A stretch of 64,000 nucleotides of DNA, taken from assembly GCA_025331435.1 (NCBI GenBank), contig JAIWNI010000024.1, positions 248,001 through 312,000 of the forward strand, given 5' to 3'. Origin of the DNA: Choanephora cucurbitarum. Its lineage: Eukaryota; Mucoromycota; Mucoromycetes; Mucorales; Choanephoraceae. Below the pieces are notes generated by a model. It ran no database searches. It was not told the origin of the DNA and was given only the letters and a program-made list of their open reading frames with translations. Shown here in pieces: positions 1 to 10,300 of the stretch (position 1 is its first letter; each line of letters opens with the position of its first letter). The position numbers and the translations under genes were made by a program.

Positions 1-915
1 GGTTCTTATGATTTAGTATTCAATTAAACTATACATTAGCAACAAATACCTGCATTGAGTAGAAAGGCTTAAATCACTTACAAGCAATCTTTTCCCTGTG
101 AAAGTTTTGTCTTTAACAAACAAACGCTTGTCAGACGCTAAATACATAAGCACAGACGGTGGTATAGTTTATTGGATCAAATACATGATAAACTTACAAT
201 ATCTATATACGGAATAAAAGGTGTGCTTGTACAAACATAAAGCAGTGTTATAATTTGTCTATCTTTAGATACACTTTGAAGTTTGAAAATACAATCTTCT
301 TTATGTGAAAACTTTGAAATAATACTTTACATACAAAATTGGGCCGTAAGATAGCCTGAAATTTTTATAAGATCAAGTGCTAGATGAAAGGAAAAAAGAT
401 CAATTATATGATAGTCGCTGTAATTAAGAGTGTCTATATTCTTGAGAAATGCACTCTTATATTGAGTATACTCTTAAACCAAATGACATTTTAGCGGTTG
501 AAGCGATCTTGATATTAAAAGATTGCACTCTTAACTTAGGCATACTCATAAACCAAACAGTCTTGGATCGAGCGAGTACTATATACTTGCAGTTTATCTC
601 ATGGTTGCAACAGATATTCTCTACATGTTATACGCACATATCAGATAGAATAGATGTGACACAAGGCTCAAGAGAGGATTTGAAATGCACAATTTAACTT
701 TAGAGTCTATTATGAACGTATCTTTAAGCTTATTCTTATGCTAAGAAAAATGCCATATGTTGCTTGACTATAAGACAACAAATACAAAGGAGAAAGATTG
801 AATGAAGGTATAGTTCCATTTGCTTATTCTTAGTAAGAAAAAAGAAAAAGATATATTTACAATTAGGAAAGAAGGTATGTGTTTATGCTCTGTTTTGTTC
901 TTCAGGGTCTAAATA
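1..915. other. gene-free left end
   Basis: AT-rich sequence without a recognisable gene on either strand. The only open frame of note (449-697, 82 codons on the plus strand) shows no recognisable domain, no plausible splice partner and no coding-like composition, so it is not called. The last part is the 3' flank of the minus-strand STN1-like gene that ends at 916. Confidence 0.5.
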
Positions 916-1844
916 TTACTCCATTGATGAATCCCACTTCCTCTTACTATTGCCATAAGCTTGTTGCTCAATCGCAAGCAAATCTACATCGCCAAAGCTA
1001 CTGAATTCATCATCGAAATCATCGTCATCATCTGAATGTTGTTGTTTAGAACGAAGTTGCGTTGGGGCACCAGATGCAGCTAGTTGACTTCTTCTTTGAC
1101 TTAAATCTTGTACTGCACGCATAGGGGTTGATGTGGCGAACATATGATCTGGAGACCATATATACGTATTTGCATTTTGAGAATTAGGTGTCTTTCTCAA
1201 GGGTGATTCCATAAAATGAGGTGTCATTAAGCGTTTAGGGGAAGGCAATGAGGATAGGCTATAAAACATGTTCCTTGCTTCAGGTTGACTGCATTTATTG
1301 TGCTTAGGTCTATCTTGTAGAGCTCTTGTCCAGAATATGATTTCGGATAAGCAATCTTCTTCCACTTTGAATCCTCCACATCGAATAGCCACTTCTTTGG
1401 TTTCGTATAGTTGTACAATTCCAAACACAGATATACAAGTAGCAATATCAATGGTATATCTATCTGCTCGCTTCAACATCTCTTGCGAGAACATAACTCG
1501 AATCACACTTGTACCATCATCTATTATTTTCATACGATGAGCCACTATCTATTGATAGCCAAAAACAAAAAAGATTCACCTATCCAAAAGTGATGTTCAT
1601 TTTGATTTGCTAAAGTCTCTTGTGCAACAACAATACCATTCAATCTAAAAAAAGAAAGAAAGAGAGATGGTCACCTAAAAGTCAGAGTTTCAGTTGTCAA
1701 CAAAAAGGCTTACCTTGCTCTTCGATAGGTAAGATTAGTTTGGCTTGTCTTAAAGCATTCTCTTGACGAGTCAAAGGCAGAATGAACTACATCTTTTATA
1801 AACAGAAAATGATGACAATGCAAGTTTTCTTCAAAGATATCCAT
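916..1844 (-). CDS. STN1-like OB-fold protein (CST telomere-capping complex)
   Basis: Three exons assembled by frame continuity: 1714-1844, 1580-1644 and 916-1544, giving 274 aa with both introns in GT-AG form. STN1 is the OB-fold subunit of the CST complex that caps telomeres and recruits DNA polymerase alpha-primase. The N-terminal half reads as an OB-fold: a short N-terminal helix with a FIKDVV stretch, a strand LNGIVVAQE, then IDDGTSVIRV, the position where STN1/RPA2 proteins carry a VDDGTG-like turn, and later GIVQLYETKEVAIRC and FWTRAL. The C-terminal 120 residues are Ser/Pro-rich and end in an acidic run (DDDDDFDDEF), with no winged-helix domain that I can recognise. The start is the first ATG of the first exon, only about 105 bp from the inserted LINE. 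Identity rests on fold-level pattern and could be another RPA2-like OB protein. Confidence 0.6.
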
Positions 1845-1948
1845 TTGCAATTCACTCTTCTTCAGAAGAGAACTTGACGACAAAAGAAAAAGAAAACTAA
1901 AGTGGAAAAGAAAATAACTGACACGGATAAATTTACCAGCGCGTTTTT

Positions 1949-1965
1949 TTTTCGCGTCGTTAATT
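1949..1965. repeat. target-site duplication, 3' copy of the LINE
   Basis: The 17 bases TTTTCGCGTCGTTAATT recur exactly at 7328-7344. This copy is followed directly by the plus-strand poly-T run that represents the element's poly-A tail, the geometry expected for target-primed reverse transcription of an element on the minus strand. Confidence 0.93.
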
Positions 1966-2031
1966 TTTTTTTTTTTTTTTTTTGTATTAAGTGTAGACTT
2001 TATTTAAACAGCGAAAATTGAAGAATTAAAT

Positions 2032-5000
2032 TTAACTATGTACAAGTGGAAGGTCCACCAAGAAAAACTCGAAAGCTATTGGCTGTCGCCAATCCTCCTG
2101 TTCAAATATACACCGGTAGTGATACCGCCAGAGCGCACTCAGCCCGACTCCCAGGACTAAAAGTTTCTGGGGTTGCCAGAGATGAAACTCAATGTCTGAT
2201 AGCGAAATCAACGCTGTCCACAGAGTCAAAGGGGACGGAAAGGCTGCAGTGAGGCCAGTATACCCCAGTATCGTTTGCCAATACTCCCACTTGATGGGGC
2301 AGTCCACCCAGAAATGGTACAAGGATTCGACCTCAACCCCGCAAAAGCGACAAAGAGGAGAAGAGATGGAATGAATTCCCCAAGCATGCAACTTCTCAGC
2401 TGTGCCAATGCTCCCGTGTAATAGGCGCCACCAAGGATTGAAGGCCTTCTGCGGTAAGCGAAGCGACCAAAAACATTTCCATCGAGACGTTGACAGCCGG
2501 AGAGGCGGTGGCACCAAATGGGGAACTGAGGAAGGTAGCACAGTCCGATTGGTCTGCCAAAACTCACGTATAGCACGTAACGAGGCCTGTAACACCACTG
2601 ACGGACCCCAACGGCCATCTACGACTGTCCACTCTTCCACAGACGGCAAGTACGTGGAGAACGCAGGCAGAGGAGAAGCTACAGGTACCTCGTGGCTAGG
2701 CTCAATAAAGCGACAGTAACCCTGGATTGTCGGAAGGAGAACGCAGGAGAAAGGAGCATTTGTGTCGGACAGAAAAAGAGTGTCAAAGAGTCGAATCAAC
2801 AGCGGACGAGAGGCGCGAACGTAAGCTCGACTAGCATCCAACGTCTGAGTGACAGAGTTGTAGCAGAGCAGGTCTTTGAGGAGGTAATGGGATGGAATTC
2901 TTGGTAATGGGAGCGTAGAATTCTGGCCAGGCCGTAGAAGTAGTAATAAAGGGATATCCAGCATCCAGTGTAGTGGCCACGAGGACGAAATGGTCAAGGA
3001 TGGTAATCGTTCAACCAGGCGTAAAAGATGAAGGACCGGTGACACCTTACGAAAGAATGGCCGGAATAAGCTGGGTGACAGCAAAATAGGTAAAAATGAG
3101 ACATGTCCAATATTTACTTGGAAGTAATTGAGAAGCCAAGGTGTGAGGAAGTCAGTCGGGAGAGGGTCTTGAATCAGACGTTTGAGATAGACCAGGTGAA
3201 GAGCCAGAGCCTGATCCTTAAAGTCGATGACACCTAATCCGCCTTCACAACGAGGCCGACATATAGCTTGCCAACTAGGTTTGGGCCAAAAAGGAAGCGC
3301 AAGAGCACGAACCATAGTACGGATCTGAGACAGCCAAGGTTCGGGCAAAGTGATCACCCGCATGAGATGCCAAAGACGGCTCAGAACAAGACTATTGATC
3401 ACAACTGAAAGCCCCCTCACAGAAAGACGACGAGATCGGATATGCTCCGAGATTGCCGACAGCTTTATACGCAGTTTGTCCAAAAAATCATCCAGTTGAA
3501 GCGTGCTAGAATAGAGTGGGTAGCCGAGGAGAGTCACTGCAGAAGGAGACGCAGCATCATGCCAAGCAATGCCCATCGAGTCACATATGTCCATCCAAGC
3601 TGACGAGCTAGCACCACTTAACGATACGATAGTAGTCTTGCCTATGTTAGTCCTAGCGTTGGAAGCCCGAGAGTACAGGTGCAGAGCATCCAAAAGAGAA
3701 GGCCATTCGTCTGGGGAAGACAAAAAAATCTCGAGATCATCAGCGTAAGCTAACAGCTTCAGAGGGGCAACCGGTGTTGTACGGCGTGAAGCATCCAGCG
3801 GAGAGGCAAGTAAGCGACGAGTTGGACTGGCCACAGGGACAGACATGCCGCGAAAAAGAGGGCTGGCTAAGATAAATCTCAACAACGGTTCGTATGCCAA
3901 ATTAAAAAATAGAGGTGAAAGAGGATCACCTTGTCGAAGGCCCCGGCGTTGTAATACCGGAGAGCTCATCCAACCGTTGATAGATATCCGGATCTTTGTC
4001 TGAAAGAAGAGTGTAGATAGACAGCGTACTAGTACCGGGGGGAAACCAAACCGCTGAAGCACCTGACGAAGATAGTCAGGATGAACACGGTCGTATGCCT
4101 TCTCCGCATCAAGAAGAACAGCAACCGAGTCATCCGAAGATCCAGAAGCCCGCAGAGTAGACATCAACACATGATTAATCCAACCATTATCAGAAATCAG
4201 CCGTTGGGGCAGAAAACCGGTTTGGTATGGGTTAATCAAATCTGGGAGGACTACATTCAGTCGATTGGCAATGAGTTTAGTAAAAATCTTAGCATCAGCA
4301 TTGATGAGGGATAAAGGACGCCAGTTTTTCAATGTAGTAGGGTCTCCCTTCTTGTACAAAAGAACCATCCTCGTATATTGCCAAGAAGCTGGCAGATAAC
4401 CGAAAAACGCATCCCGAAGAATGGCTAGTAGCAGATGTAGAACTAGGGTGTGCTTGGAAACCAGATATCGATACAATTCGAACGGCAGGCCGTCCAGCCC
4501 TGGACTCTTTCCCGAAGGCGCACGTTGTAGTAAAGCCTGTAGTTCGTCCACTGTGGGAGGGTCGACTAACAGGTATTGTTCTTCAACGGAAAGACCAACG
4601 TCTGAAGGGATAGCCGCCAAAAGGGTATCCACTGCGTCTTGATCTATAGGTTCGGGGTCATACAGATCTGTGTAGAACAAAGTAGCCTCGCTCAACATCC
4701 CATCGACATCCTGTCGTAGCTCTCCTGTTGTGGAATCTCGAAGTCCATAAATGGTCTGCGCGTTATGGCGAGCCTTTAGTGTACGATAGAAGTACTTGTT
4801 ATTACGCTCCCCTGCCTCGTGCCATCGAGTGGCTGTGCGCAGTCGGTACTGCGCCGTCTCCTTTTCCAGAAGCTGTTCAATTCGAGAATCCAGCCGGGCA
4901 AGATGAGTCCGCAGATCAGTATGGATTTCTGTAGGCGATGTGGAAGACAGCTGACGCAATAATGCTTGCCTCTCTTGTTGTAGGCGGGACACATCGTGCT

Positions 5001-6024
5001 TAGCCCGAGAAGAAGAAAGGCGAGTGGCTGAGTGTGCCACCTGACGCAACAACCGTTTAAAACACTCCCAAGCCTCCCGTCGCAGACCTACCTCAGTCAA
5101 AGAAGGAGGTGATCGCGATGCTCCATTCTCCGGAGGAAGGCGAGGAACAGGTGGGGTGATGTTCAATCGAGAAAGATCCTGGGACTCAAAAAAGGTGATG
5201 ACGCTCTGGTCCAGAAGACTGCAGAAGCGGTCATCCCGAAGCAACAACGGATTAAAACGCCACGCTCCAGGTCCGATATTCACTTGATTCAAGGCAAGGT
5301 CAAAGGACAAAAGACTATGGTCTGTCCAGCCTGACGGTAGATGGTGAATCTGCTGATGTCTAATGGTGGCTTGTTCAGAGGATAGGATGTAAACATAGTC
5401 CAAAGTTGTACGGATGGAACTATTGGTGCTACTCGTGAAGGTGGGTAGACCCTCTGGGAAGCAATTGGAGTAACGGGCGCAAAGCCAGTCCATCCAAGGC
5501 GAAACCAACGGATGTCCTCTAAAGGCACGATCGGTCATATCCGAATTAAGATCCCCGAGTATAAAAGTAGGCGGGATTTGGTCATAAGAGTCAGAGAAGA
5601 CGGGAACCTCTGACATCAAGGTATCAAAGAAGAAGCGTCTCTCGGTGAGTGTAGGAGGGACATATAGATTGAGGATGGAGCAAATGGGACTATCCCGATG
5701 GTCATTAATATAGACCAGAGAGCAGCGCCCATCAATGAAATCCCTCGCCTCTTTGACAGAAAGTTGAGGGTTGAGACATATAACGGCAGTATGCCAGTTA
5801 GCATGAGTAGACATATTAGGAAAAAGGAAGGTACGAAATTTGAATAAGTGAGAATCGGTAAACGCAGCAGCTTGAGAAGGAAGGACATCTTGGATACACA
5901 AGATGTCGAGATGTAGGGAACGTGATTTTAAATGAGTGAGAAAATGGTTGCGCAGTTGTGGATGAGCATCTTTGAATATACTGCGAACATTCAAAGAGCC
6001 GATACGAATTGAAGACTTATTCAT
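2032..6024 (-). CDS. LINE ORF2: APE-type endonuclease plus reverse transcriptase
   Basis: One open frame of 1330 aa that nicks target DNA and copies the element RNA. N-terminal endonuclease/exonuclease/phosphatase domain (about 1-240): the opening strand IGSLNVRS, CIQDVLP where most family members have a catalytic Glu (Asp here), GDLNSD, and a C-terminal TDHSLLSFDL motif. Reverse transcriptase (about 480-790): GKSPGLDGLPFELYR, LLDAEKAYDRV, GLRQGDPLSPLFF and the active-site AYADDLEIF. The C-terminus carries a zf-RVT-like CCHC cluster (CRFCGVEVESLYHFWVDCP). The start ATG overlaps the ORF1 stop as TAATG, so ORF2 is probably translated by termination-reinitiation. No stop or frameshift is visible. 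Confidence 0.95.
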   Translation of the reverse strand: MNKSSIRIGSLNVRSIFKDAHPQLRNHFLTHLKSRSLHLDILCIQDVLPSQAAAFTDSHLFKFRTFLFPNMSTHANWHTAVICLNPQLSVKEARDFIDGRCSLVYINDHRDSPICSILNLYVPPTLTERRFFFDTLMSEVPVFSDSYDQIPPTFILGDLNSDMTDRAFRGHPLVSPWMDWLCARYSNCFPEGLPTFTSSTNSSIRTTLDYVYILSSEQATIRHQQIHHLPSGWTDHSLLSFDLALNQVNIGPGAWRFNPLLLRDDRFCSLLDQSVITFFESQDLSRLNITPPVPRLPPENGASRSPPSLTEVGLRREAWECFKRLLRQVAHSATRLSSSRAKHDVSRLQQERQALLRQLSSTSPTEIHTDLRTHLARLDSRIEQLLEKETAQYRLRTATRWHEAGERNNKYFYRTLKARHNAQTIYGLRDSTTGELRQDVDGMLSEATLFYTDLYDPEPIDQDAVDTLLAAIPSDVGLSVEEQYLLVDPPTVDELQALLQRAPSGKSPGLDGLPFELYRYLVSKHTLVLHLLLAILRDAFFGYLPASWQYTRMVLLYKKGDPTTLKNWRPLSLINADAKIFTKLIANRLNVVLPDLINPYQTGFLPQRLISDNGWINHVLMSTLRASGSSDDSVAVLLDAEKAYDRVHPDYLRQVLQRFGFPPVLVRCLSTLFFQTKIRISINGWMSSPVLQRRGLRQGDPLSPLFFNLAYEPLLRFILASPLFRGMSVPVASPTRRLLASPLDASRRTTPVAPLKLLAYADDLEIFLSSPDEWPSLLDALHLYSRASNARTNIGKTTIVSLSGASSSAWMDICDSMGIAWHDAASPSAVTLLGYPLYSSTLQLDDFLDKLRIKLSAISEHIRSRRLSVRGLSVVINSLVLSRLWHLMRVITLPEPWLSQIRTMVRALALPFWPKPSWQAICRPRCEGGLGVIDFKDQALALHLVYLKRLIQDPLPTDFLTPWLLNYFQVNIGHVSFLPILLSPSLFRPFFRKVSPVLHLLRLVERLPSLTISSSWPLHWMLDIPLLLLLRPGQNSTLPLPRIPSHYLLKDLLCYNSVTQTLDASRAYVRASRPLLIRLFDTLFLSDTNAPFSCVLLPTIQGYCRFIEPSHEVPVASPLPAFSTYLPSVEEWTVVDGRWGPSVVLQASLRAIREFWQTNRTVLPSSVPHLVPPPLRLSTSRWKCFWSLRLPQKAFNPWWRLLHGSIGTAEKLHAWGIHSISSPLCRFCGVEVESLYHFWVDCPIKWEYWQTILGYTGLTAAFPSPLTLWTALISLSDIEFHLWQPQKLLVLGVGLSALWRYHYRCIFEQEDWRQPIAFEFFLVDLPLVHS

Positions 6025-7223
6025 TACACCCTACGGGCGGACAGAGATGATGCTGTAGCCTCCGCCGGCGTGGTGGAACTCTGCTCTAGATCCGGGATTT
6101 CCAGATCCATATCCTTCGCCTGACTTAAGGTCGCCTCATATCGCAGCTCCATATCTTCTGAACTAGGAGAATCATCTTCCATACCCCTCATTGGAGCAGC
6201 GGCCGTATCTGGAGCCCAACGCGAGGCCTCCGAGCCCTCTCCTGTATATGTCTTGTTAGGAACATCTGCGCTCAGGTCTCGTCTCTCAATAGCACCCCGG
6301 GTCTGCTTGATCTGCTCATACTCAGCGATCAATGCCGAGTCCTCACTCTCCTCCTGCAACTTATCCCGCTTTTGTTTACAAAAGCGTCTAGTGTGGCCCT
6401 TCTCTCCACATCCGTAACATTTTTGATTCATTAGTTTAGGGCATTCTCTGCGAACATGACCGGCTTGTCGACAATAAAAGCAAACCGGAGCCGCGCCCTT
6501 GAAAGATGCTGGGGCATGCTTGTCCCAGAAGCTTAAATAGAGTTGGCGACTGAGCTGTTGAATGGGAACTGTCGCACCTGAACTCGTTGAAGATGCTGGA
6601 GTATGAGTGTCGATTACGAAGCTAATCTTGCCATCGAAAAATCCCTCACAAGTAAACTGCTTAATTTGATGGACAGTACCATAATGTTGTAGGGAATCTT
6701 TTAAACCCTGCAATAACTCTCCCTCCGCTGGGATGTGAAGCAAAGTGAGAGCCACATGAACAAAATTTTTCGCATGAGCTCCACTTGAGGTGGGAGTACC
6801 AACAAAGTTACGGGCTCCAATGGTGATACCCTGTTCCATAGCCTTGCGGCGATCATCCCCAGAGACAAAGCGAGCTTCGATGAGCATATCTCCCTTTCCA
6901 GGGTTGGACGTGTATCCACTCAAATGTTGAAACCCTGTGACCGGCCCAATGTTTTCCCGAATTGACCTGTAAGCGTCGATATGTGTCGCAAACATACCAG
7001 CTGGAAAAGAGAATAAGACTGAGCCATCTGTAAGTGCCTGTTGGACCAAACTAGCAGCTCTGCGATTGATAATCTCAGACTCAAAATCTGGAGAACTGAA
7101 TAGGGTCTCAGGAACATATTTAACACGCGTCTCTTGAACACGAGATCGCGGTGAATAAGGAATGCGCATCTGGTTGCCAATGGCAGCCACTGTTGCCCAA
7201 GGTATATCTCCCCGGGACGTCAT
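6024..7223 (-). CDS. LINE ORF1: RNA-binding protein with two CCHC knuckles
   Basis: 399 aa; the nucleic-acid-chaperone protein that would package the element RNA. It has an RRM-like central region (about 100-220) followed by two zinc knuckles, CFYCRQAGHVRREC and CYGCGEKGHTRRFC (about 247-283), then a charged helical segment and an acidic Ser-rich tail. The ATG at 7223 lies about 105 bp inside the 5' target-site duplication, so the 5' UTR and internal promoter must be short. Its stop codon shares one base with the ORF2 start. ORF1 proteins are divergent between LINE families, so its exact clade is not assigned. Confidence 0.92.
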   Translation of the reverse strand: MTSRGDIPWATVAAIGNQMRIPYSPRSRVQETRVKYVPETLFSSPDFESEIINRRAASLVQQALTDGSVLFSFPAGMFATHIDAYRSIRENIGPVTGFQHLSGYTSNPGKGDMLIEARFVSGDDRRKAMEQGITIGARNFVGTPTSSGAHAKNFVHVALTLLHIPAEGELLQGLKDSLQHYGTVHQIKQFTCEGFFDGKISFVIDTHTPASSTSSGATVPIQQLSRQLYLSFWDKHAPASFKGAAPVCFYCRQAGHVRRECPKLMNQKCYGCGEKGHTRRFCKQKRDKLQEESEDSALIAEYEQIKQTRGAIERRDLSADVPNKTYTGEGSEASRWAPDTAAAPMRGMEDDSPSSEDMELRYEATLSQAKDMDLEIPDLEQSSTTPAEATASSLSARRV

Positions 7224-7327
7224 AGACAGTGAAAGGTATTGGAGAAAATAAAAAGAAGGTTGGTAGTGCTAGTAGTAATATGTTGCTCTCAAACTATATT
7301 CCAGTGATGAATATACGAAAGAGCTCG

Positions 7328-7344
7328 TTTTCGCGTCGTTAATT
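7328..7344. repeat. target-site duplication, 5' copy of the LINE
   Basis: Exact match to 1949-1965. It marks the 5' end of the element. The base pairs immediately outside (GAGCTCG on the left and CAGTGC on the right as printed) belong to the pre-insertion locus. Confidence 0.93.
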
Positions 7345-10300
7345 CAGTGCATAAAGTCAAATCAGTAAATTATAAAGTCAGATCAGACACACCTAAATAT
7401 ACCTTATGTATATTTATTTATGTCTTCGACTGACGCACAAGAAAAAAATACCTTATAAACCAAATTTCTAGGTTCTTTCTATTCCTTTTTGAAAAATATG
7501 AGCGCCTCAATATAAGCAACATCAAGACAACTAATATCTATACATCGATTCAGTTATCGTTTATATACCCGAGATCAACCCAAGGTTTTTGCGAATCGAT
7601 ATACTGAATGATATTATAATATGGCTATTCAACATTAAGCATTTCAGTAGAATGAAGGAAGTATGCATTTTCTTTAGTTACATAAGTCCATCAAGATCAA
7701 CAAATCGAATTAGAAATGGAATCAAGGATACAAGACCAGATGCTTCAGATTGACGGGAAAAGTCTTATTTGTGGATGTTTTATTTTTCTTCCAGCTGCCT
7801 TTTTGTTTCAGTTTAATCAATATGGTAAAAAGAGTGCAAAGTTATTTTTTCTTGAACAAAGTAAAAAATGTAACCAGATCATAAAATTAAACAGAGCTAA
7901 TGACCTATAACACTGACAAACTAATAAACTTTGTGCGCCTCAATCTGTATGTGAAAAAGAAACGTTTTACGTTGCCCTTTTATTTTAGTTTTCTCTATTT
8001 TAATAATGGTGTGGATGTTCAGTTTAATAGCAGGAGATGAATTGATTAGACAAACACTTCTTTTTGATGCTATTCTCAATAGTTAACAAAATATATTAAA
8101 GGGATTTGTCCTTCTTTCTTTATCGAGGCAGTCATTGTAGAGCCAGCTGTGATACAAAATATGTTATTGTGTGTATGACCTCTCTGCATATGGATGTTTC
8201 ACAACGCATCTTCAATGATTTAGAGTAGCAAATGGTTGAGTGTATTGATAAAATACCTGGCGGATTGTCATCGCAAAGACATATGCAGTTCGACAGAATT
8301 CGTTGCTTGGAAGAAGCCAGAAGGTGTTTTAAAGAGAGTTTCTTTTGAATAACTGAATTGCGTTTTTAAAAGCATCAAAAAGTGCTTTCAACACATACTA
8401 CATTTATATCATAGCATGGCTGCAGTACGTTGTACTTAAAGCTCAGGTCACATGCAGCATGCTATCTTCACAATCAATTTCTCAGTAAATATTTTTTATG
8501 TACGGTATACTTTCTGTATAGCATCTATTGACATGTATATCAAATGTCAGCTTTTCTTCTATGTAGCAAAGACACAGATGAAACCAATGTTTTCATTATC
8601 ACTTCTGGCAAACACTATTTGTCCTTTGACAAGTCAAGCTCAAAGACAAGACCTCAATCTCGTTTTTCTCAAAAACCTCTTGCGTTCTTTTTTGATATAT
8701 GATAGTACCGTCCTATTATATAAAAAAGTTCGTGACGCAATGTCAAGTCCAACTTGAGGGAGGAATGGCCAACGATCAACCATAAGCGATAAGCAGAGAT
8801 CAACATTGTAAATGTATTTCGAACAAGTTGTTTTTCTCATATTGGCTGTTGGAGTACAATTGAGGAAGGCGATAACTAGAGCTCTATGCAAAAGAAATAG
8901 TCTGGTTCTTAGTTAAAATGACTGAAAAAAGGAACGGGAGAATATATGATTGGTTGATATTTGTTTGTTATATAGAAGCATCAAACATCAAAATGTGACA
9001 GCCCATACATAAAGAAATTAAGTCAAGAACGAAAAAGACTGTTGTCCACAATTTGCTTTTAATGTTATACCTTTGAAAGACTGACGTTTGTTTTCTTGAT
9101 TTGTTAGCCGCATTATACAGAACCCTCAGACCGTTTTGCCTAGCCAATTTTTCGTTCAGCTGTTGTTACACAAGCCAACAGTAGCGTCTTTTCACTTAAA
9201 TTGAAAAATGTAAGCTATCGAAGATTCTGCTAAAAAGACATAATGATGTATAAATTGAGAAGCAGACAGAAAGAAAGCAATCTAGCGACTGTAGGCGATA
9301 GTGAATTTTATTTTCTTTTCCTATATCCAATAGATAATTTTTGTATTTCGCTATATATAATAGCGATGATTTGTTGACCCAGTTGCAATTCTAAGAACAC
9401 CAATAAGAAGGAAGCCTAAACCGGTTTATGCGAAAGGTGATCAAGACACAAGGAAATTGGGTGATTGCTTTAAAGTGTATATTTGTTGTTCATTTCATTG
9501 ATTTGGACAGTACAAAATCACTTCAATGCAGTTTCCCTGAATTCTTGTTACTACATAACCTTTATATTCAATATGGTGCTTTGCCAGAAAAACTACCAAT
9601 AAACCTTGTGTTACAGTTTGGACTCTATCTTTTCCCTGTCTGTGATTTTGTTAAACTAAGTTGTTTCTGAGCCATTGTGCACGTTGCTTTAATAAGAAAA
9701 TCAGGTACCTTCTCAAGGTTCTATTAGAGAGAAAGCTTTCTTTAATTGACAATTGTTGTTGTTGTTGTGAGGATAAGTTGTCTTTTGATGTTGCATAACA
9801 ATGAGCCCTATGTGCTCCTCTCCAGCTTTCCAAACCCTTTGTCAATTGCATAAATATATAGTTCCAATTCATATAATTACGTGCCTTTTAGCCAAGAAAT
9901 AAGCAATAATAGACTTGCACTTGTCATATCAAGAGAATCGAAAATGCATGACTGATGGATATGCTTTGTTTTTCTCCCAAAAAAAGGAGGGAATATCTTG
10001 AACAATAGCCGTGGTATTAAAGCTAAAACCAACTCATCATTTTCTGCAAAAAGCCATAGTTTAAAGAAAAATATCTGTGCAATTGAGAAGGAGGTCACAA
10101 AAAGTTTAAGCTACAAGTGCGTCAAAGTATATTTTCAACCCTAAAAAGTAAAAGTGTGATACTTTTTGTTCTTGGTACTTGCGTTATCTTTTGGAAAATG
10201 TTGTATTTTTGTATTGAGTTAAAAAAAGGAAATAGGTGTAAAAATAAAAAAAGCACTAAAAAAAACGCGTCCAGCGTGGATAATTTCTTCTTTTTTTTCT

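Larger units (their letters stand above)
1966..7327 (-). mobile_element. full-length L1-type non-LTR retrotransposon (LINE)
   Basis: About 5.36 kb bounded by a perfect 17-bp direct repeat (1949-1965 and 7328-7344). Read on the minus strand it has a short 5' UTR (7224-7327), ORF1 (6024-7223), ORF2 (2032-6024), a roughly 48-bp 3' UTR and a poly-A tail of about 18-20 nt (plus-strand T run 1964-1983). Both ORFs are uninterrupted, there is no 5' truncation, and the duplication is identical, all signs of a recent insertion. The interior is visibly GC-richer than the flanks. ORF content (CCHC-type ORF1; APE endonuclease, reverse transcriptase and zf-RVT in ORF2; no RNase H seen) places it in the broad L1 group. 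Mucoromycotina carry a LINE family called Grem-LINE1 with this general layout; membership here is inference. Confidence 0.95.

Noticed and set aside
449..697. 82-codon plus-strand frame at the left end
   Set aside because: No homology signal recognised, no leader, no splice partner.
2046..5888. Numerous shorter open frames on both strands inside the LINE (e.g. 2226-2618 minus, 2402-2719 plus)
   Set aside because: They overlap ORF2 in other frames, have no domains, and arise from the GC-richer composition of the element.
8452..8891. Overlapping open frames on both strands in the gene-free stretch
   Set aside because: They lie opposite each other and neither shows a domain or a plausible gene structure.
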